Below the pieces are notes generated by a model. The model saw nothing but the letters and a program-made list of their open reading frames with translations. It searched no databases and was not told where the DNA came from. From the NCBI GenBank assembly GCA_043228905.1, contig JBHGNT010000002.1, positions 26,722,001 to 26,786,000 on the forward strand: a stretch of DNA of 64,000 nucleotides, read 5' to 3'. A program made the position numbers and the translations under genes. Shown here piece after piece: positions 18,241-30,965 of the stretch; position 1 is the first letter of the stretch; the number at the start of each line of letters is the position of its first letter. Origin of the DNA: Azolla caroliniana (Eukaryota > Polypodiophyta).

Positions 18241-20640
18241 CACCACCACCTTGTTGTTGGTATGTTTGGCAAGGGCTACTGCTTCCCAAAATGAGAAGAG
18301 GTTGTCTAGGATGCTCCGATTTCTAACGAAACCTGTCTGGGATGGATGAATGAGTTGAGGGAGAAGTGGTGTTAAATGATGTGCCACGATTTTTGCTAGC
18401 AACTTATAGACAGTGTTGAGAAGAGTTATGGGCCGCCACTTGCTAATGTCATTGGCACTCCCACCACTTTTAGGAATGAGATGTATCATCCCTTGTCTAA
18501 TTTCCTCTGGCATGTTTCCAGAGGTGATGATCTCCTCATATGCTTGGAGGAGGTCTTCTTTAATAGTGTCCCAAAGGCATGTGAAAAAGTGAGGGGTGAG
18601 GCCGTCAATTCCAGGGCAACTATCTTCATCCAAGTTAAAGAGGGCCTCCCATATCTCAATGATTCATAGGGGACGCACGAGCCATGTATTCATTTCCATC
18701 GTGACTTTCTCGGGTATGCTTTGGCGGATAATATCTTCTCTTATGTCTTCCCCTGTGGCCATAGTATATTCGGTAAGTAGACGCTTATAGTAATTTGTGG
18801 CAATATTCCTCATTTCGTCGCCATCCTCAGTGGTCGTTCCATCATCTCGGTTGAGGCTGCGCATCATTGTTCTAGCATGCCTCGGGCCTTTGGAGTGGAA
18901 GAATTCCTTTGTGGTTTTGTCCCCTACTCGAATCCATCACGCCATGGTTCCATGAAACTCCATGTCATATATTTCCTTTTCCGCCATGCTGAGTTCATGT
19001 TTGGCCATGGCAACTTGTCCTGTGATCCAATTACATGACGGGTATCTCTGTTGGAGTCGTTGTAAGGCTATTAGTCCCTGTTTTGTCCTCTGTCGCTTTT
19101 CCTGAGCATCTTTGCTTCTAGTCTTGACAATCTCATGTAGGAGAGTTGAAGCTCTTGTTAATTTAGCTAGAAGTTTGTCAGATGCTTATGAGTCATTGAT
19201 GGGTAATGACCATTGGTTGGAGAGTTGTTCCTTCACCTCTATAACTATGTAAATAGTGTATAGGATGCGAGGCTGGAATGGGCCCCATTTTCGGTGCAAT
19301 TGAAAATAACCAACGATCGGGTAATGGTCAGAGAAAGTCGTGCCTAGAGTCCACTATTCCGCCTATCTGATCGGAAAAATAAGAGAGAGTCCCTTTTTTG
19401 TTGGAAGTTGTCAGAGTGCCAGATGTCTCGCAGGTTAAGGTGTACACATAACTTCTCCCATTGTTTACATTCCCTTCCTTGTAGATCTATGGGGTTGTTG
19501 GAACTATCGTGAATGGATTTGATCATATTAAAATCCCCTCCAATGCACCACTCTTCCGCATCCGTTACTTGTAGGCGGAAGCATTCCCAGAATGTTGCCC
19601 TTTCTATTCTGCTATTTGGAGCATAAACATTCATGAAATTCCAGCGTTACCCTTGGATGGCCAACTTGCAAAAATGTGTCCTACCAAGTATAAGTAATTC
19701 CTGGTGTATTAAGCCTTGGGCTAGATGTTCCCGAATCAAAGTGCAAATACCACCATGATTTCCATCCTCCCCTATTGTTGGCTCCCAAATTGTTCGCCAT
19801 GATCATGGTAGAAGGTCTCCGACTTCCTTTGATTGTGTGCTATCGAGGTGGTGTTCCTGCAACATGATGATGTCAGCAACAGCAACACTCCCTAATAAAT
19901 AAATAAATATTCCTCAAGATTCCTTCTCAGTTTCCATCTGTTTTGTTGGTCTAATCGACTTCTGAGCCCTTGCTCGTTCCATGTTACAATCTTCATACTC
20001 ATGGAATGGGGTGGGAGCATGCCAGTTGTTCCTGGTGCTTTGCACAACAAGTCATGAGTGGGGAGCACTCACCATTTAGACATCCAGTCATTTCCAGGGA
20101 TAGAATGCTAGTCCAAATCCAAGAATGGAGTTTGTGGGCTATCCGGTGAGCTTCAATAGCCCCTCCCTGCTTCTCATAGAAATAGAAGAAGCCTGGAGTT
20201 AGTTGGGTGTCTATGATAGTCCGCAGGTGGATGTGGCAGAGATGAGGTTCCTCTTCATCCATGGTGCACCAGAAATCTGTGTTATTCCAATGCTTCTTTA
20301 GTTCATTCATGAGGGCTCCATCTCTAATTTTTGTTCAAAACAAGCTACTTGACTGCATAGGGTATCTTTGATCTTGACTTGGACCAGTCCTCTTGTGCCG
20401 AAAGCAAGAATGGAAAAGAAATTGAGGTCGTCGGTACTCCATTCTGACCCTTATTTTGTCCACTGTCGTATGCCTTATACCTAGCCATTTCAAGGCATTT
20501 TGTGGGTCTAGTTCAAGGTCCTGGCTAGATGTATCACACTCATTTATGTTTGGGAAGGCTATGATCTGAGGCTCGAATCAACTCTTGCTCCTGCTCTGGC
20601 ACTATTCCCCGATGGCCTCTGCTCCGCTACTCCTCCGCTT
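18241..20640 (-). mobile_element. LINE (L1-type): ORF1 remnant, endonuclease and partial reverse transcriptase
   Basis: Read on the minus strand. A decayed ORF1-like segment lies at about 20640-20000. ORF2 starts at an ATG at 19996 with MKIVTWNEQGLRSRL, the APE-type endonuclease N terminus; NVYAPNS (about 19630) and WCIGGDFNMI (about 19550) are its next motifs. The reverse transcriptase follows with DEDSCPGIDGLTPHFF (about 18630), MPEEIRQGMIHLIPKSGG, KWRPITLLNTVYKLLAKI and HPSQTGFVRNRSILDN (about 18340). The reading is cut at 18241 by the Athila/Tat-like LTR, before the FADD-type catalytic motif. Several stops interrupt it. The enzyme would copy LINE RNA into nicked DNA; this copy cannot. Confidence 0.8.
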
Positions 20641-21820
20641 CTTGCTTGTCCATTCCTATATATTTCAAACCTAGAAGTTTGTGGATAGAAGAAATATGAT
20701 GGTTTTTTGGATGTTCTTTCCAAGAAGAAGTTAACTCCCTTCGGAAATGAAAACTTGCAAATCCACTAGGCAAATATGGTTCATGAGTTCATAAAGCATG
20801 ATGGTAAAATCAATGTTAAAAAGTTGTCAACCGCAATCATTTGCAGAGTTTAAGAAAATGTAAAATGGTATCATCATAATGTTGGTCGCTACATCACACA
20901 AATGTATACCTTACTTCATATGTTGACAAATAACAATAGGTGAGACGGTTAAGCCAATGGCAACGAACTTGAGGGATTGTAAGAGGCACCCCATGACTAC
21001 ATCTAACAAACAAGAATGCAATTAGCGTAAACGTGAAATATAGCAGCAATTTCATGATGAGGTTAAATTCATTGTGTATGTTGAATTCAACTTACATTCG
21101 AAGCGTCATATGCTACAACCATGTGCAATTTTTCACATCATAAAATATTATTCTGACTACTGCATCGTATTCAATCAATCCCCTGCTGTAAGGATGGAAC
21201 AAGGGCTTTTCAGAAGATAACGGAGAGCAGTTTGGAGAAATAATGAGAAGCTCTACAGTATTTTTCTGGGTTTATCTATACCTAAGCTGTAAAGATGGAA
21301 CAAGAGCTTTTGAGAGGATAAAAAAAAGGTCCGGAGAGTGCATTTTGGAGAAATAATGAGAAATTCATCGGTATTTTTCTGGGTTTCTTCCTCTGATGGG
21401 TATTGCTGAGCACAAGTACAATTAGAAGTCAAAGTTTTAGTTTTTAAGACTCAACAAGTCTTTGTGACCGTGAAGTATATCCAAGTTTGGATTCTGATCT
21501 TTAACATGATTCATCATCCTCTACACTATAATCTTTAAATCTAAAGCCATTCAAAAATACCTCTAAATTCAATATATTAATTAACATTGACATTCAAAAA
21601 GCTCTAATGCCACTAGTAATGTGTCAATGAATAGGACTAGACTCCCCTAGTGACACTCACAACAGAGCTTTTTTGCTCACTCATAGTTTGATTGAACATA
21701 GATATATTCTAGCAGCATCCCTAAATAAGCATCCTATCTTTTCCCGTTACAGATAAATTCCTATATTTATATATATCATAAACACCCGAGCACTTTACAC
21801 CCAATAACTCTTGTGAGTGT
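20641..21820. other. Intergenic stretch 3' of the coiled-coil gene
   Basis: No gene seen. It contains a two-copy tandem duplication of about 101 bp (21186-21286 and 21287-21388), both starting CTGTAA-GATGGAACAAG and containing TTTGGAGAAATAATGAGAA. The 3' untranslated region of the minus-strand gene ending at 21821 must lie in the upper part. Confidence 0.6.
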
Positions 21821-24800
21821 TCATATCTGAGAGAAGTTCTCTTTCTCTGATTGATCATTTCCATGCCACATCCTTCTTTGCCGAGCATCCATTAGGCACT
21901 GATTAATCTGCAAAAAAATAGTTTATTATGTCATAGGCCACACATGACAAATTTTAATTGATGTAGGTTAAATTTATAGAAGTCTATTAAAATATTACGT
22001 TACAAATATTCTGTTAAACAACTCTTTTCTTGTGTTCTTGCTCAATTTAATAGGTTTCACTTCCCCGAAGCTACAAAATTTTACTGGGTTGTAAATGAAA
22101 GATGGCAATCTAAAGTTGCAAATAAAACTGAAGAGTGTTAAAATGCGAGCATACTTCTACCTCTTTTAGCTTCACAATCTCCCTATGAGCAGCTGCTAGC
22201 AGATCATCTTTCAAAAGGTTACAGCTTTGGTCGTTTTTTCTTCTCTGCATCCTCTGCTGCTGCTGCTGTCGCAAACCACGCAATTTTCTACCACTTTCTT
22301 TGCTCTGAGAGCTGTAGTGGCCATCTAAATCATCAATACTCTTTTTGGAATGAGTCTTGTGGCATGAACATAAACTGACAGATCTCACAGTCTCTGTAGT
22401 TGGGGTCATGCATTCATTCCCTTCTACCCCTTCTTCAGCCCTACCTTTGACGTATAATTCACAGCTATCAACTCCATTATGTGAATGCCTTATTATTTCA
22501 TTGGGTTGCAAATCTTTCTGACCCCCCATTTGCATTGAGTTCACACTATTCTTGGATGTCGATTGAGGCTCAGGAGGTAAACACATCTGTTGATTCAAGG
22601 AATGAAACTTTTCTTGCCATTCTACCAACTCTACTTGGAGATTTTGATTGCCATGACGTAACATTGCCTGAAATCCACACAAATCGTATTTGATATATTT
22701 GTTGGGTTTTAGTGTTCAATAAACACATCTTCACTGCTACAAGTAATATAAAAATTCACAAGCAATACAAACCAGTTCTGTGAGGAGATGTTGTTTTTCA
22801 GCTCCCAGCATAGCTCTCACCTTTATGACATGAAAAACATTTATAACTTTTCATTGCATATCAACCAATACACAGAACCATGTTGTATCTCTGGAACTAT
22901 ACAGTTAATAGGCCAAATGGAAATCACCATCAGAATTTGATACTGACCTTACGAAGTTCATGATCATAATCCGCTGCTGCTGATGCCATCCGTTGATTCT
23001 GGAGATCTGCTATCTAACATTGGCTAAAAACTGTAAGAACACTTTTTGTGCAGCACCCATTAACTTGAAAATAATTATGATGGTAATTATTTATTCATGA
23101 CCCCTGCAGATCAACCCTGCTAATGTCATTGACAAACTATCTAGATGTCTTACTACATATGCAATCTTTGTCATGAAGCAAATTATATTTCTTATTGATC
23201 TTATTATTCTTAATCCTCCTCCTTGATGTCAAAATTGAAGCACCACAACTTATTATGCAACTTATCCTCCTTGATGTCAAAGTTCAAGTACCACAAATTA
23301 GGTTGCACACTTAATGAACTGACAAAAGTTGGGGCAATTCAATCTTAGTAGTGGAATCAGTAGTCGAACACATGGCAATTATTGAAGTATCGGGCCATCT
23401 ATGGAAAAGCACAGGTATCACCCTGATTTACCTGTTGTTCCAACCGCTGGTTGTGGTTTGCCAATTCTGTCTTCTCTCTTTCAAGATTTTTCAGTCGTTC
23501 TTCAGCTGACTGAAGGGTCTTTAATTGTGTTTCAAAAGCCTCTAATGTATTGGCAAGTTTCTTGGACTTCTCATGACACTCAGTCTGATGGAACAAAAAT
23601 AAAGTTTAAATGGAGAGGTAAGCAAATAAGATAATTTTAAGAGAATGGATCCTACCTTGGCTTCTTCCAGGGATTTCTGCAACATCATTATTTCATTCTC
23701 TGAAGATTTTAAAGCATCATTATTGGAATTCGACGAAGTTTTGATGTTCAGTTCCTGCAAAGGTCACAAAGAAACTCTTTGCTTCATAAAATCAACTATC
23801 CACTTCAGAAAAGACAAGCTATATCTTTTTCCAGAATAGCATACCAATTGCTCAATTTTCTCTTTCATTCCGTGTAATTGTCCAGCCCTAGCCTGTATAT
23901 TATGAATCAATTTAAAACTTATTCACTACCACTAAAGAATATGAATATATATGTACTTTTGATAAGACCAGAACAATCCGGTGACTACAAATTAAGTGAT
24001 CGGAAAGTGACAGAAACGAGGGAAGTATGAATAAAAGTCAATCAGTTTATTAGACTTATAATATAAGTATAGAAGTAGATAAATGTAAGTGTGAATCTAC
24101 CCTACCAGAGAAATAAATCTGAATATGTAGATTTTGTCAGCTAGATGCAAAGGCATCTCTATTCACTTTAAAAAAATCCACAATCCCATGAGAAATTTGA
24201 CCACATAAGAAAGAACTGTTATGAATACATACATGATAAAGAGTACGGCATTCCGCAACTTCCATTCTCAGCCTTTCTGATTCCTCTTCTTGAGCTTTGA
24301 TCACTGAAGAAGCATGCCTTTTAACCTAGACGCAGAAAGAGGGAGCAGTTATATTCATAGAATGAGGTGAAATAAAGACCACAGTTAAGGCCTTATAGAA
24401 AAAATCAGCACAAGAAATCAAGGATATGGAATCCAAAGCAAAATGAAGTACTTTATCCAGCTCCATGGTCGCTTCACGTGCCGCAGCAACAGATTTAGCA
24501 GCCCTGGCAGTCTGCATTCGCGCTTCTTTGGAAACTTCCATCACAATTTTAGCTCGTAGCTGTTCAAGCTCCCTACACTCATCTTTTGCAGCTGATCATG
24601 TATCATAAGAAATCATGTAAGACAACATACATGAATTACCTCGTATTTTCTATAATGAACCACTAGTGAAGCATATATATGGTGGAAATAAATTATTAAC
24701 AATTTATGTGAATTAAGAGCCAGCCAGGCACGCTGATTTATGTCTTCCTGTGAACAATTCAGAGGCATTTGAACTTGACTGGGAGCATAGTAAGAAAAGT

Positions 24801-27800
24801 CTGATAACCCACAAATTGTTATCAGATGCTCTAGCTCTTGAACTCTTGACTGGAGACCAGCTGCTGCAGCTTCCACCTCAGCAAGATACTTCCTCAATGC
24901 TTCAGTCTCCAGTTCACTTTCCATACGTGCACTGACGCATCCAACAACGCATGGGATCACCACTGTCAGTAATTTTAATGATTCTCCAAAAAACGTAGAT
25001 TACATCACAGAATTGTTAAACAGTGGAACGTGTCATAAACATGAATTCAAAACTCTTCAATGTTGACAAAAATAATCTCTTAGCAGTATTGGATGGTGAT
25101 TGGCACGAAACAAGCAATAAATCACCTCTCTGATGCTCGCAATGCAATTCTTAGCTCCGAAATCCTCCATTGCAGACCAACCTGTGTTCACAGGATCTGC
25201 TTATTGAATACTTAATTAAAAGAGGTTAATGTTGTTCCTTGTTAATTGCTTGGAAGGGAACATTCCTTCTTATAATAAAGATTCAACGATGATGGCAGCT
25301 CTGAAAATTCTTGCCAATTAATGCAAGGGATTAGCATTATCCAAAATGCACCTCATCAGCACTAGGTAAAATAGCATCAAAGACATCAGACTGTATGAGC
25401 ATCTTTCCGTTTTTGTCTGTCCAGCGGCTTGCACGATCTTTTAGGCATGATGCGTCTTGATGCATCATCATATTCTCACCATCAATATTCCTTCCCCTAA
25501 CCGATCTAGGACTCTCTATCCTCGAAGAAACCGATGAATTTGAACAGTCATATGTTCTTTCACCACAAACCGACGCACTGGACTTTGTCAATGTCACTGA
25601 ATTTATTTGAGCAATATCAGAAGATTCAATCCTGTGATTATTTGCCATTGTTCCACTCTCTGCAGTATAAGAATAATCCATGTAAGAAATTTTGTTCTTG
25701 GAGTCTCCCTCATAGATAATTGGGATTTCCCTTCAAACGAAAAGGCTATAATATCCTTCAGCCAGGGTAATTAAGGAATTTTCAATGTGTATTATTTTTA
25801 TGTTACCATCCACCCTCACAATAAGGGTAGTGCACATATACTAAAGTTCTTAGCCAAATAGATGGATGTAAAAAAGAGCATGAAATCCTATTTTTTCTGA
25901 TTTCTTTGTAAATGACAATAGGTGAATACTATCTTTAAGAGAATATCAAGACAACCCAAGTATTCCTACAAAGAAAGCCAAAGGATACGTTCAAAATAAT
26001 AAGCTTTTGAAATTGCACAAGTATTCGCATAGAATACAAAATTAACAGTTGTAAGTTTCTGACCTCATGAGAAATTTGCTTGTCTATTAAGTTATAAGAG
26101 GAAAATAGAGAAAATCATTGGATATATAGAATTTTAATAAATGTAATGGACATCTTTGTCAACGTGTCATCCTTATTGTCAATGCATTGTCTGATGTATG
26201 ATGCTACATTAGGACTGTATAGTAGCCAAAACATTCTTAATCCATTGAGACCTTGTAACGTGTTAATAGGACACTAGAGCTAAATTCTAGATCCAATTAA
26301 CAGTTAGCCTCTACTTGCGTTAAAAGAAATCAATGTAAACCACAAATACAGACAATAAAATTAAGTTTCAGAATTGAATAGCACATTTATGGAGGGTAAG
26401 AAATGCTTTGCCATAGGGCATATTTACCATTAGCTCATTCATGAAAATTTTATTCAAGTATTATAAATATTTGAATTCAACCAAGAAAAGAACATTTTTT
26501 CCTTTGATCAAGAAAATATGTAGATAAGGAGTAACTAGTATTAGATCTGAGGGAGTAATAATTCCAGGATATATCTGAATTGGAAATAATATTCAAGAAA
26601 TCTTAAGTGTTAGAATTCAGTGAAGAAATTAATGAATTCTTGGCTTGATCACAACCAACAATGAATGACTATCCAATGTTAGATCTGTTGGTGAACACCA
26701 CTATTGCTGAATTTGAAACATGTTAGACATACTAAATATTTGAAGTCGATAAAGAAAATGATGCATGTTACGTACAATCTAATGACAAGTGTGTATAATC
26801 AGGGCTTAATATCAGTGCCAAGAGTGTATACATGACAATCATTCTTTCAGTATAAGCAATTTCAACTATTGCTAAAACAGAAAAAAAGCATTCAAGCATT
26901 CTAATTATTAGAACACAATGAAGAAAACAATGAACGTTCAATATGATGAAGTAGTGATGACTACCAAATGTCAGATCGGAGTGTGTAGGAGAATCCAATT
27001 GATCTTTCGATCGTCCTCTTGATCGAAATCCTTCAGGAGCTTCCCACCAATGAGTCATGGACCGTCTGTTAGCTAACCCACAGCTTGTAGTGTCATGCAA
27101 CAGCATTCCCACCCCATGACAAAGTTCAGAAGTCATAATTTTACTTTTCTCTTTGTGAAGACAATTTTCAACCTCCCTGTCATTGCTAGTTGGCAGGAGA
27201 AGAAATATTATTAGCGGGGACAACAGCTAAAGTAAGCTTAAATCGGTCAGGTTATAAATTTCTTTTTTAGACACGAGTTAATGGGGAAGTTTGAGAAAAA
27301 TGCGACTGATGAATATTAGAGGAAACTTTTATTAAGCATTTTCCAATTTTATCTGTGGGATTTTGTTCCTATTATACATATTTCCCTGTTATTATCGTTC
27401 ATGGGAGAACCAGTAAAATTGTCCCCAGTGTTCAGGAAATGAATCTTCTCATAATTTCTTCTTCATAGAAGAAATATAAATTAATATAAAAACATGAGAA
27501 AATTACCACAATTGTAAGACAGGGATTAAGTGGAAACTTTTTTGTTCCTTCTATGATCATTTTCAATAGGCAATGTCCTTATATTATGGATTTTTAAAAG
27601 GAGGTGAAACACTGTCTGCATGTATTAATAATATCATTTTCCAATTTCCTTTTTGTGCATGTATTAATATAGAGCTATGAAAAATATACTATGGTTTTAT
27701 ATATAGGAATTATGAGAAAATGACACGGTTTTAAACAGGAGTTCAGTAGAAATGTATGCTTGATTACATGAAGTTATGAGAAATTGCATATTTTTATTTA

Positions 27801-27984
27801 GGTACGAAATAAGTAAAATAACATTACCTTATGATAATAATAAATATCAAATGAAAAATTAAAGTAAGTTTTAGTGCTTGAGGTGGAAGTACCTTTTTCT
27901 TGAATAATCGTTATCATGAGCTTCATGATCGTAATGGAAATTTTGGTGGACATTCTTGGCATTTTTCTTGGCATGTTCAGACAT
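21821..27984 (-). CDS. Coiled-coil protein of unknown function, 14 coding exons, 680 residues
   Basis: I do not recognise the family. Hand-placed coding exons, minus strand: 27984-27893, 27185-26965, 25659-25352, 25181-25126, 24931-24813, 24591-24452, 24325-24233, 23892-23845, 23754-23656, 23584-23432, 23013-22948, 22820-22773, 22667-22155, 21907-21821. All borders are GT/AG and the phases sum to 2043 nt with one stop (TGA, 21823-21821). The first 205 residues are polar, with a Ser-rich segment around RIESPRSVRGRN. Residues about 205-500 are heptad-rich coiled coil (LRKYLAEVEAAAAGLQSRV; ECRELEQLRAKIVMEVSKEA; EESERLRMEVAECRTLYH; RLKNLEREKTELANHNQRL). A Gln/Arg run (RQQQQQRMQRRK) lies near residue 625. 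No signal peptide or membrane segment. A cytoskeletal or scaffold role would fit but is only inference. A 5' noncoding exon ending near 28273 is possible (donor GTAAACTCC), as the first coding exon follows an acceptor at 27990. An in-frame ATG at 28089 would read across that acceptor and is less likely. Confidence 0.8.
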
Positions 27985-28579
27985 CGTATCTATACGAACA
28001 GCAAGATTCCATGAATTAAAATTGATGAGGAAAAAAACTCTTTTTTTCATGGTTCGAAGCAAAATAATAGAAAGGCTCATATTCTCCATAGAAAAAAATT
28101 TAAAAAACTTAAGAAATATCTCTTATATCGGAAACCGAAACACTGACATTTATTCACCAAACAAACGACACATAGAGAAATCGGAACAAATCACGCAGAA
28201 GAACACTTTTCTCAAGCTTGAAACAAAACAAGCAGAAAGACCTCCAACACTGAAGTGGGGTTGGAGTTTACCTGCTTATTTCTTTCTAAAACTTTTTAGA
28301 ATACAGATTTGAATTCTGCCTTTGGCACCGGTTGTGGCGACACCAAGAACAAAAAAATGGCTCAGAATTTCGATAAAGGTAATAGAGATATACAGCAGAT
28401 TTCCTGCGAGGAGAGCTGACTAAAGATAGATTCGAACGGATATGGTTCTGGTATCGATCGCTCTAATGCCAAGAACAAACTACGCCACGGAATTTGACAA
28501 ACAAGAACATAATATACACGCACAGATTCGTTGAAACATTCGCGAGGGGATACGCATAGGATGAGAAATTACGAGGAAA

Positions 28580-28605
28580 ATAAGATGATGATGATGATGA
28601 TGATG
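28580..28605. repeat. GAT/ATG microsatellite
   Basis: About eight GAT units in the probable 5' region of the coiled-coil gene. Confidence 0.9.
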
Positions 28606-28759
28606 ATGAGGGAGTAAAATAATGAAGAGGTTCGTGGAACGATATGAGAGATGATTCGAATGATTTTCTGAAGGACAATATGACGCCAAGAAGAGGCCAA
28701 ACTCGTTCCCCTCAAAGATTACGTTTACTTCTGATGTAAAGTAGAGATAAAAATCCGGA

Positions 28760-29600
28760 GATATCTTATTCTTCTTCTTCTTCTTGAGGATGCAAAGTAT
28801 GATGGAAAGCTCGAGCTCGCTTTCGTCGTCGTCGTCTTCTTGCTTTTATTCTTCTTTTGTTTCTCCACTGCTTCTTTCTTCTTCTCCTCCTCCGCCTATT
28901 CTTTCTTTCGTCGTCTTCTCCGACTCTTCCTTCTTTCCTTCCTTCCTTTTTATTCTCCTTGATGCTAAGTAGCCATGGAAAGCTGGAGCTCTTTGACTTC
29001 TTCTTTCTGTCGTCTTTGCTAGGTCGTCTTTCTCACCTACTGCTTCTGCTTCATCTCTGTGTCTTCCGCCTTTTTTCTTCCTTCTCTGAGACGAAGAAAC
29101 GTGAGGAAGAAGGGGCGGCGGCGGCGGCAGTAGCAGCAGCAGGTGCAGGAACAGCATTGAAATTTCTGTGGGGTTGGTTTTCCCGCCCATTTTGCTTCAC
29201 AATTTATTCTAAGCCTTCTTTTCTTTCTTTTAATTACGGTATTCTTTTATTTCTTATTCGTTTCTTTTATTTCTTTCTTTTCTTCTTTGTATGTACATGT
29301 TTTTTGCCTCCTCCTCCTCCTCCTCCTCCTCCTCCTCCTTCTTCTTCTTCTTCTTCTTCTTCTTCTTTTCACACACATTACACTCATGTATATCTATACA
29401 TATCTTATTTGCAAGTCATTTCTTTAGAAGTTATAATCATCATCTCCATTACATACATGCATACCGCCGCCACCGCCTATCCACCAACGCAATACAAGAA
29501 GACATCGGACAAAACACATACATTTTCGAGATGACGAAATGGTCACTCACAATCCTAGGACCCGATCCCCCCCCCCCCAAAAAAAAAAAAAATGGAAAAC
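28760..29600. repeat. Low-complexity pyrimidine-rich region
   Basis: TTC, TCG, TCC and CTT runs dominate: TTCTTC at 28770-28785, TCC repeats at about 29307-29340 followed by TTC repeats to 29368, GGC at 29113-29127, and a C10 A14 run at 29569-29593. Long Ser/Phe-rich or Pro-rich frames here are artefacts of these runs. It lies just upstream of the coiled-coil gene on its 5' side and may include its promoter. Confidence 0.7.
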
Positions 29601-29619
29601 AATGTAGATGGTGCTAAGC

Positions 29620-30735
29620 ATGTTCGAGAAACGTATCATTTCATTAACTTCTTAGATTGGTTCATGCTCCAAATGATCAATAGTCCATGGGCGTGAGTGA
29701 GATCTTTGTCGACTTCACATGCTTGCCGCCAACATACCCAATGTGCCACCACCGAGAATAGTCGAGTTGCTTGATTTCATGGACAAAGTTGATTACAATG
29801 AAGCGCACGTCAAGTACATAAATCCGGAAAAACTCGAATGAAGCCGAAGCATGTCTCGTGACATGTGAGGAAGGTAGCTCCTCATAAGTACGAGCGAGAG
29901 GAATATCCTTGAGGACATTAATGTGCAAGTTGTTTTAGAGTTGCACCATGCCGTTATCCCTTTAAGACATGCTCTTTGTTGTACATATTTCCTCGTGGAA
30001 CATAAAGTGCGAGTCTCGACTCTCTACGTGAAAAACCATTTTCTATGTTAGTTACGCCAACAATTCCACTTTCATAAATTAGATGAATCAAAACATGGAC
30101 TTGAATATCAAAGAATATTAAGGCGATTACAATTTTGTAACACGAAGCAAGTTGCAAGTCTTTTCCAATCACTATTTCATATCTTACCCACATTTATTGT
30201 CTTTAGTTCTTATTTTATGCCATTGCATAAATTGTTTGTAAACCTTTTGATTCTTTGAAAGGGTGTTCCTCCCCTTAAATGAATTGAGAGTCCTAAATCT
30301 CTTCATTTTAAGAAGAAAAACAATGATCGAGAACAAGAACCAAATGTGATTATTTGTATTGTCAATTAGTCCTTATGTTAACGAGATGGTGACATTCCAA
30401 TGGAGTGGTTTTTATTTTTGACTTTGTTGGATTGAGATGATTCTAGTAATTTTGCATCCCGCATGATTATAGGTTTATTTGGAAATACCCATGGAGTATA
30501 ACATTAACGATTTACCAATAAATAACATACATGGGTTGATTGGCAGTGACGGGGTTAGACTCAGTTTTACAAGTTACAATTAATCTCGTGTACCATTTAT
30601 CCATTGGGTCTCTTTGATGGTTATCCTATAATGCTACACAATAATGGAAGGTACATGAATATGATTATGAATGACACCATATCTCAGAATGTAGTTTTCA
30701 TTCTTAATTGTCATTTGTGTTTACCTTTATGATTA
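29620..30735. other. Gene-free AT-rich stretch
   Basis: No recognisable gene, RNA or element. Confidence 0.4.
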
Positions 30736-30965
30736 ACTCTAAGGAGACATGGACCAGCAACATGCAATCGCTTCTTTTGCACTGTTCAAGCGAAAGATAA
30801 AACACATCGTTTCATACATTGTCTAATTGCGTGTAAGATTTGGGGCAACATTTCTTAGATTTGGCAAGTTTTTCACATTGTTATTGACACCAATATATGG
30901 TGTGCTTGCACAATTTACCCAACTTGATCAAAGATCAATGATGGAGATTGGTTTCCTCTTTTCCA
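30736..30965 (+). pseudogene. Weak LINE zf-RVT-like relic
   Basis: On the plus strand the translation RRHGPATCNRFFCTVQ then KDKTHRFIHCLIACKIW has the Cys...Cys...His...Cys...IW layout of the zinc-binding domain at the end of plant LINE ORF2. A stop follows and nothing else of a LINE is readable around it. Confidence 0.3.

Noticed and set aside
28784-29534. Ser/Phe/Leu-rich open frames resembling a membrane protein
   Set aside because: They are translations of TTC, TCC and CTT microsatellites on one strand; no splice structure or conserved motif.
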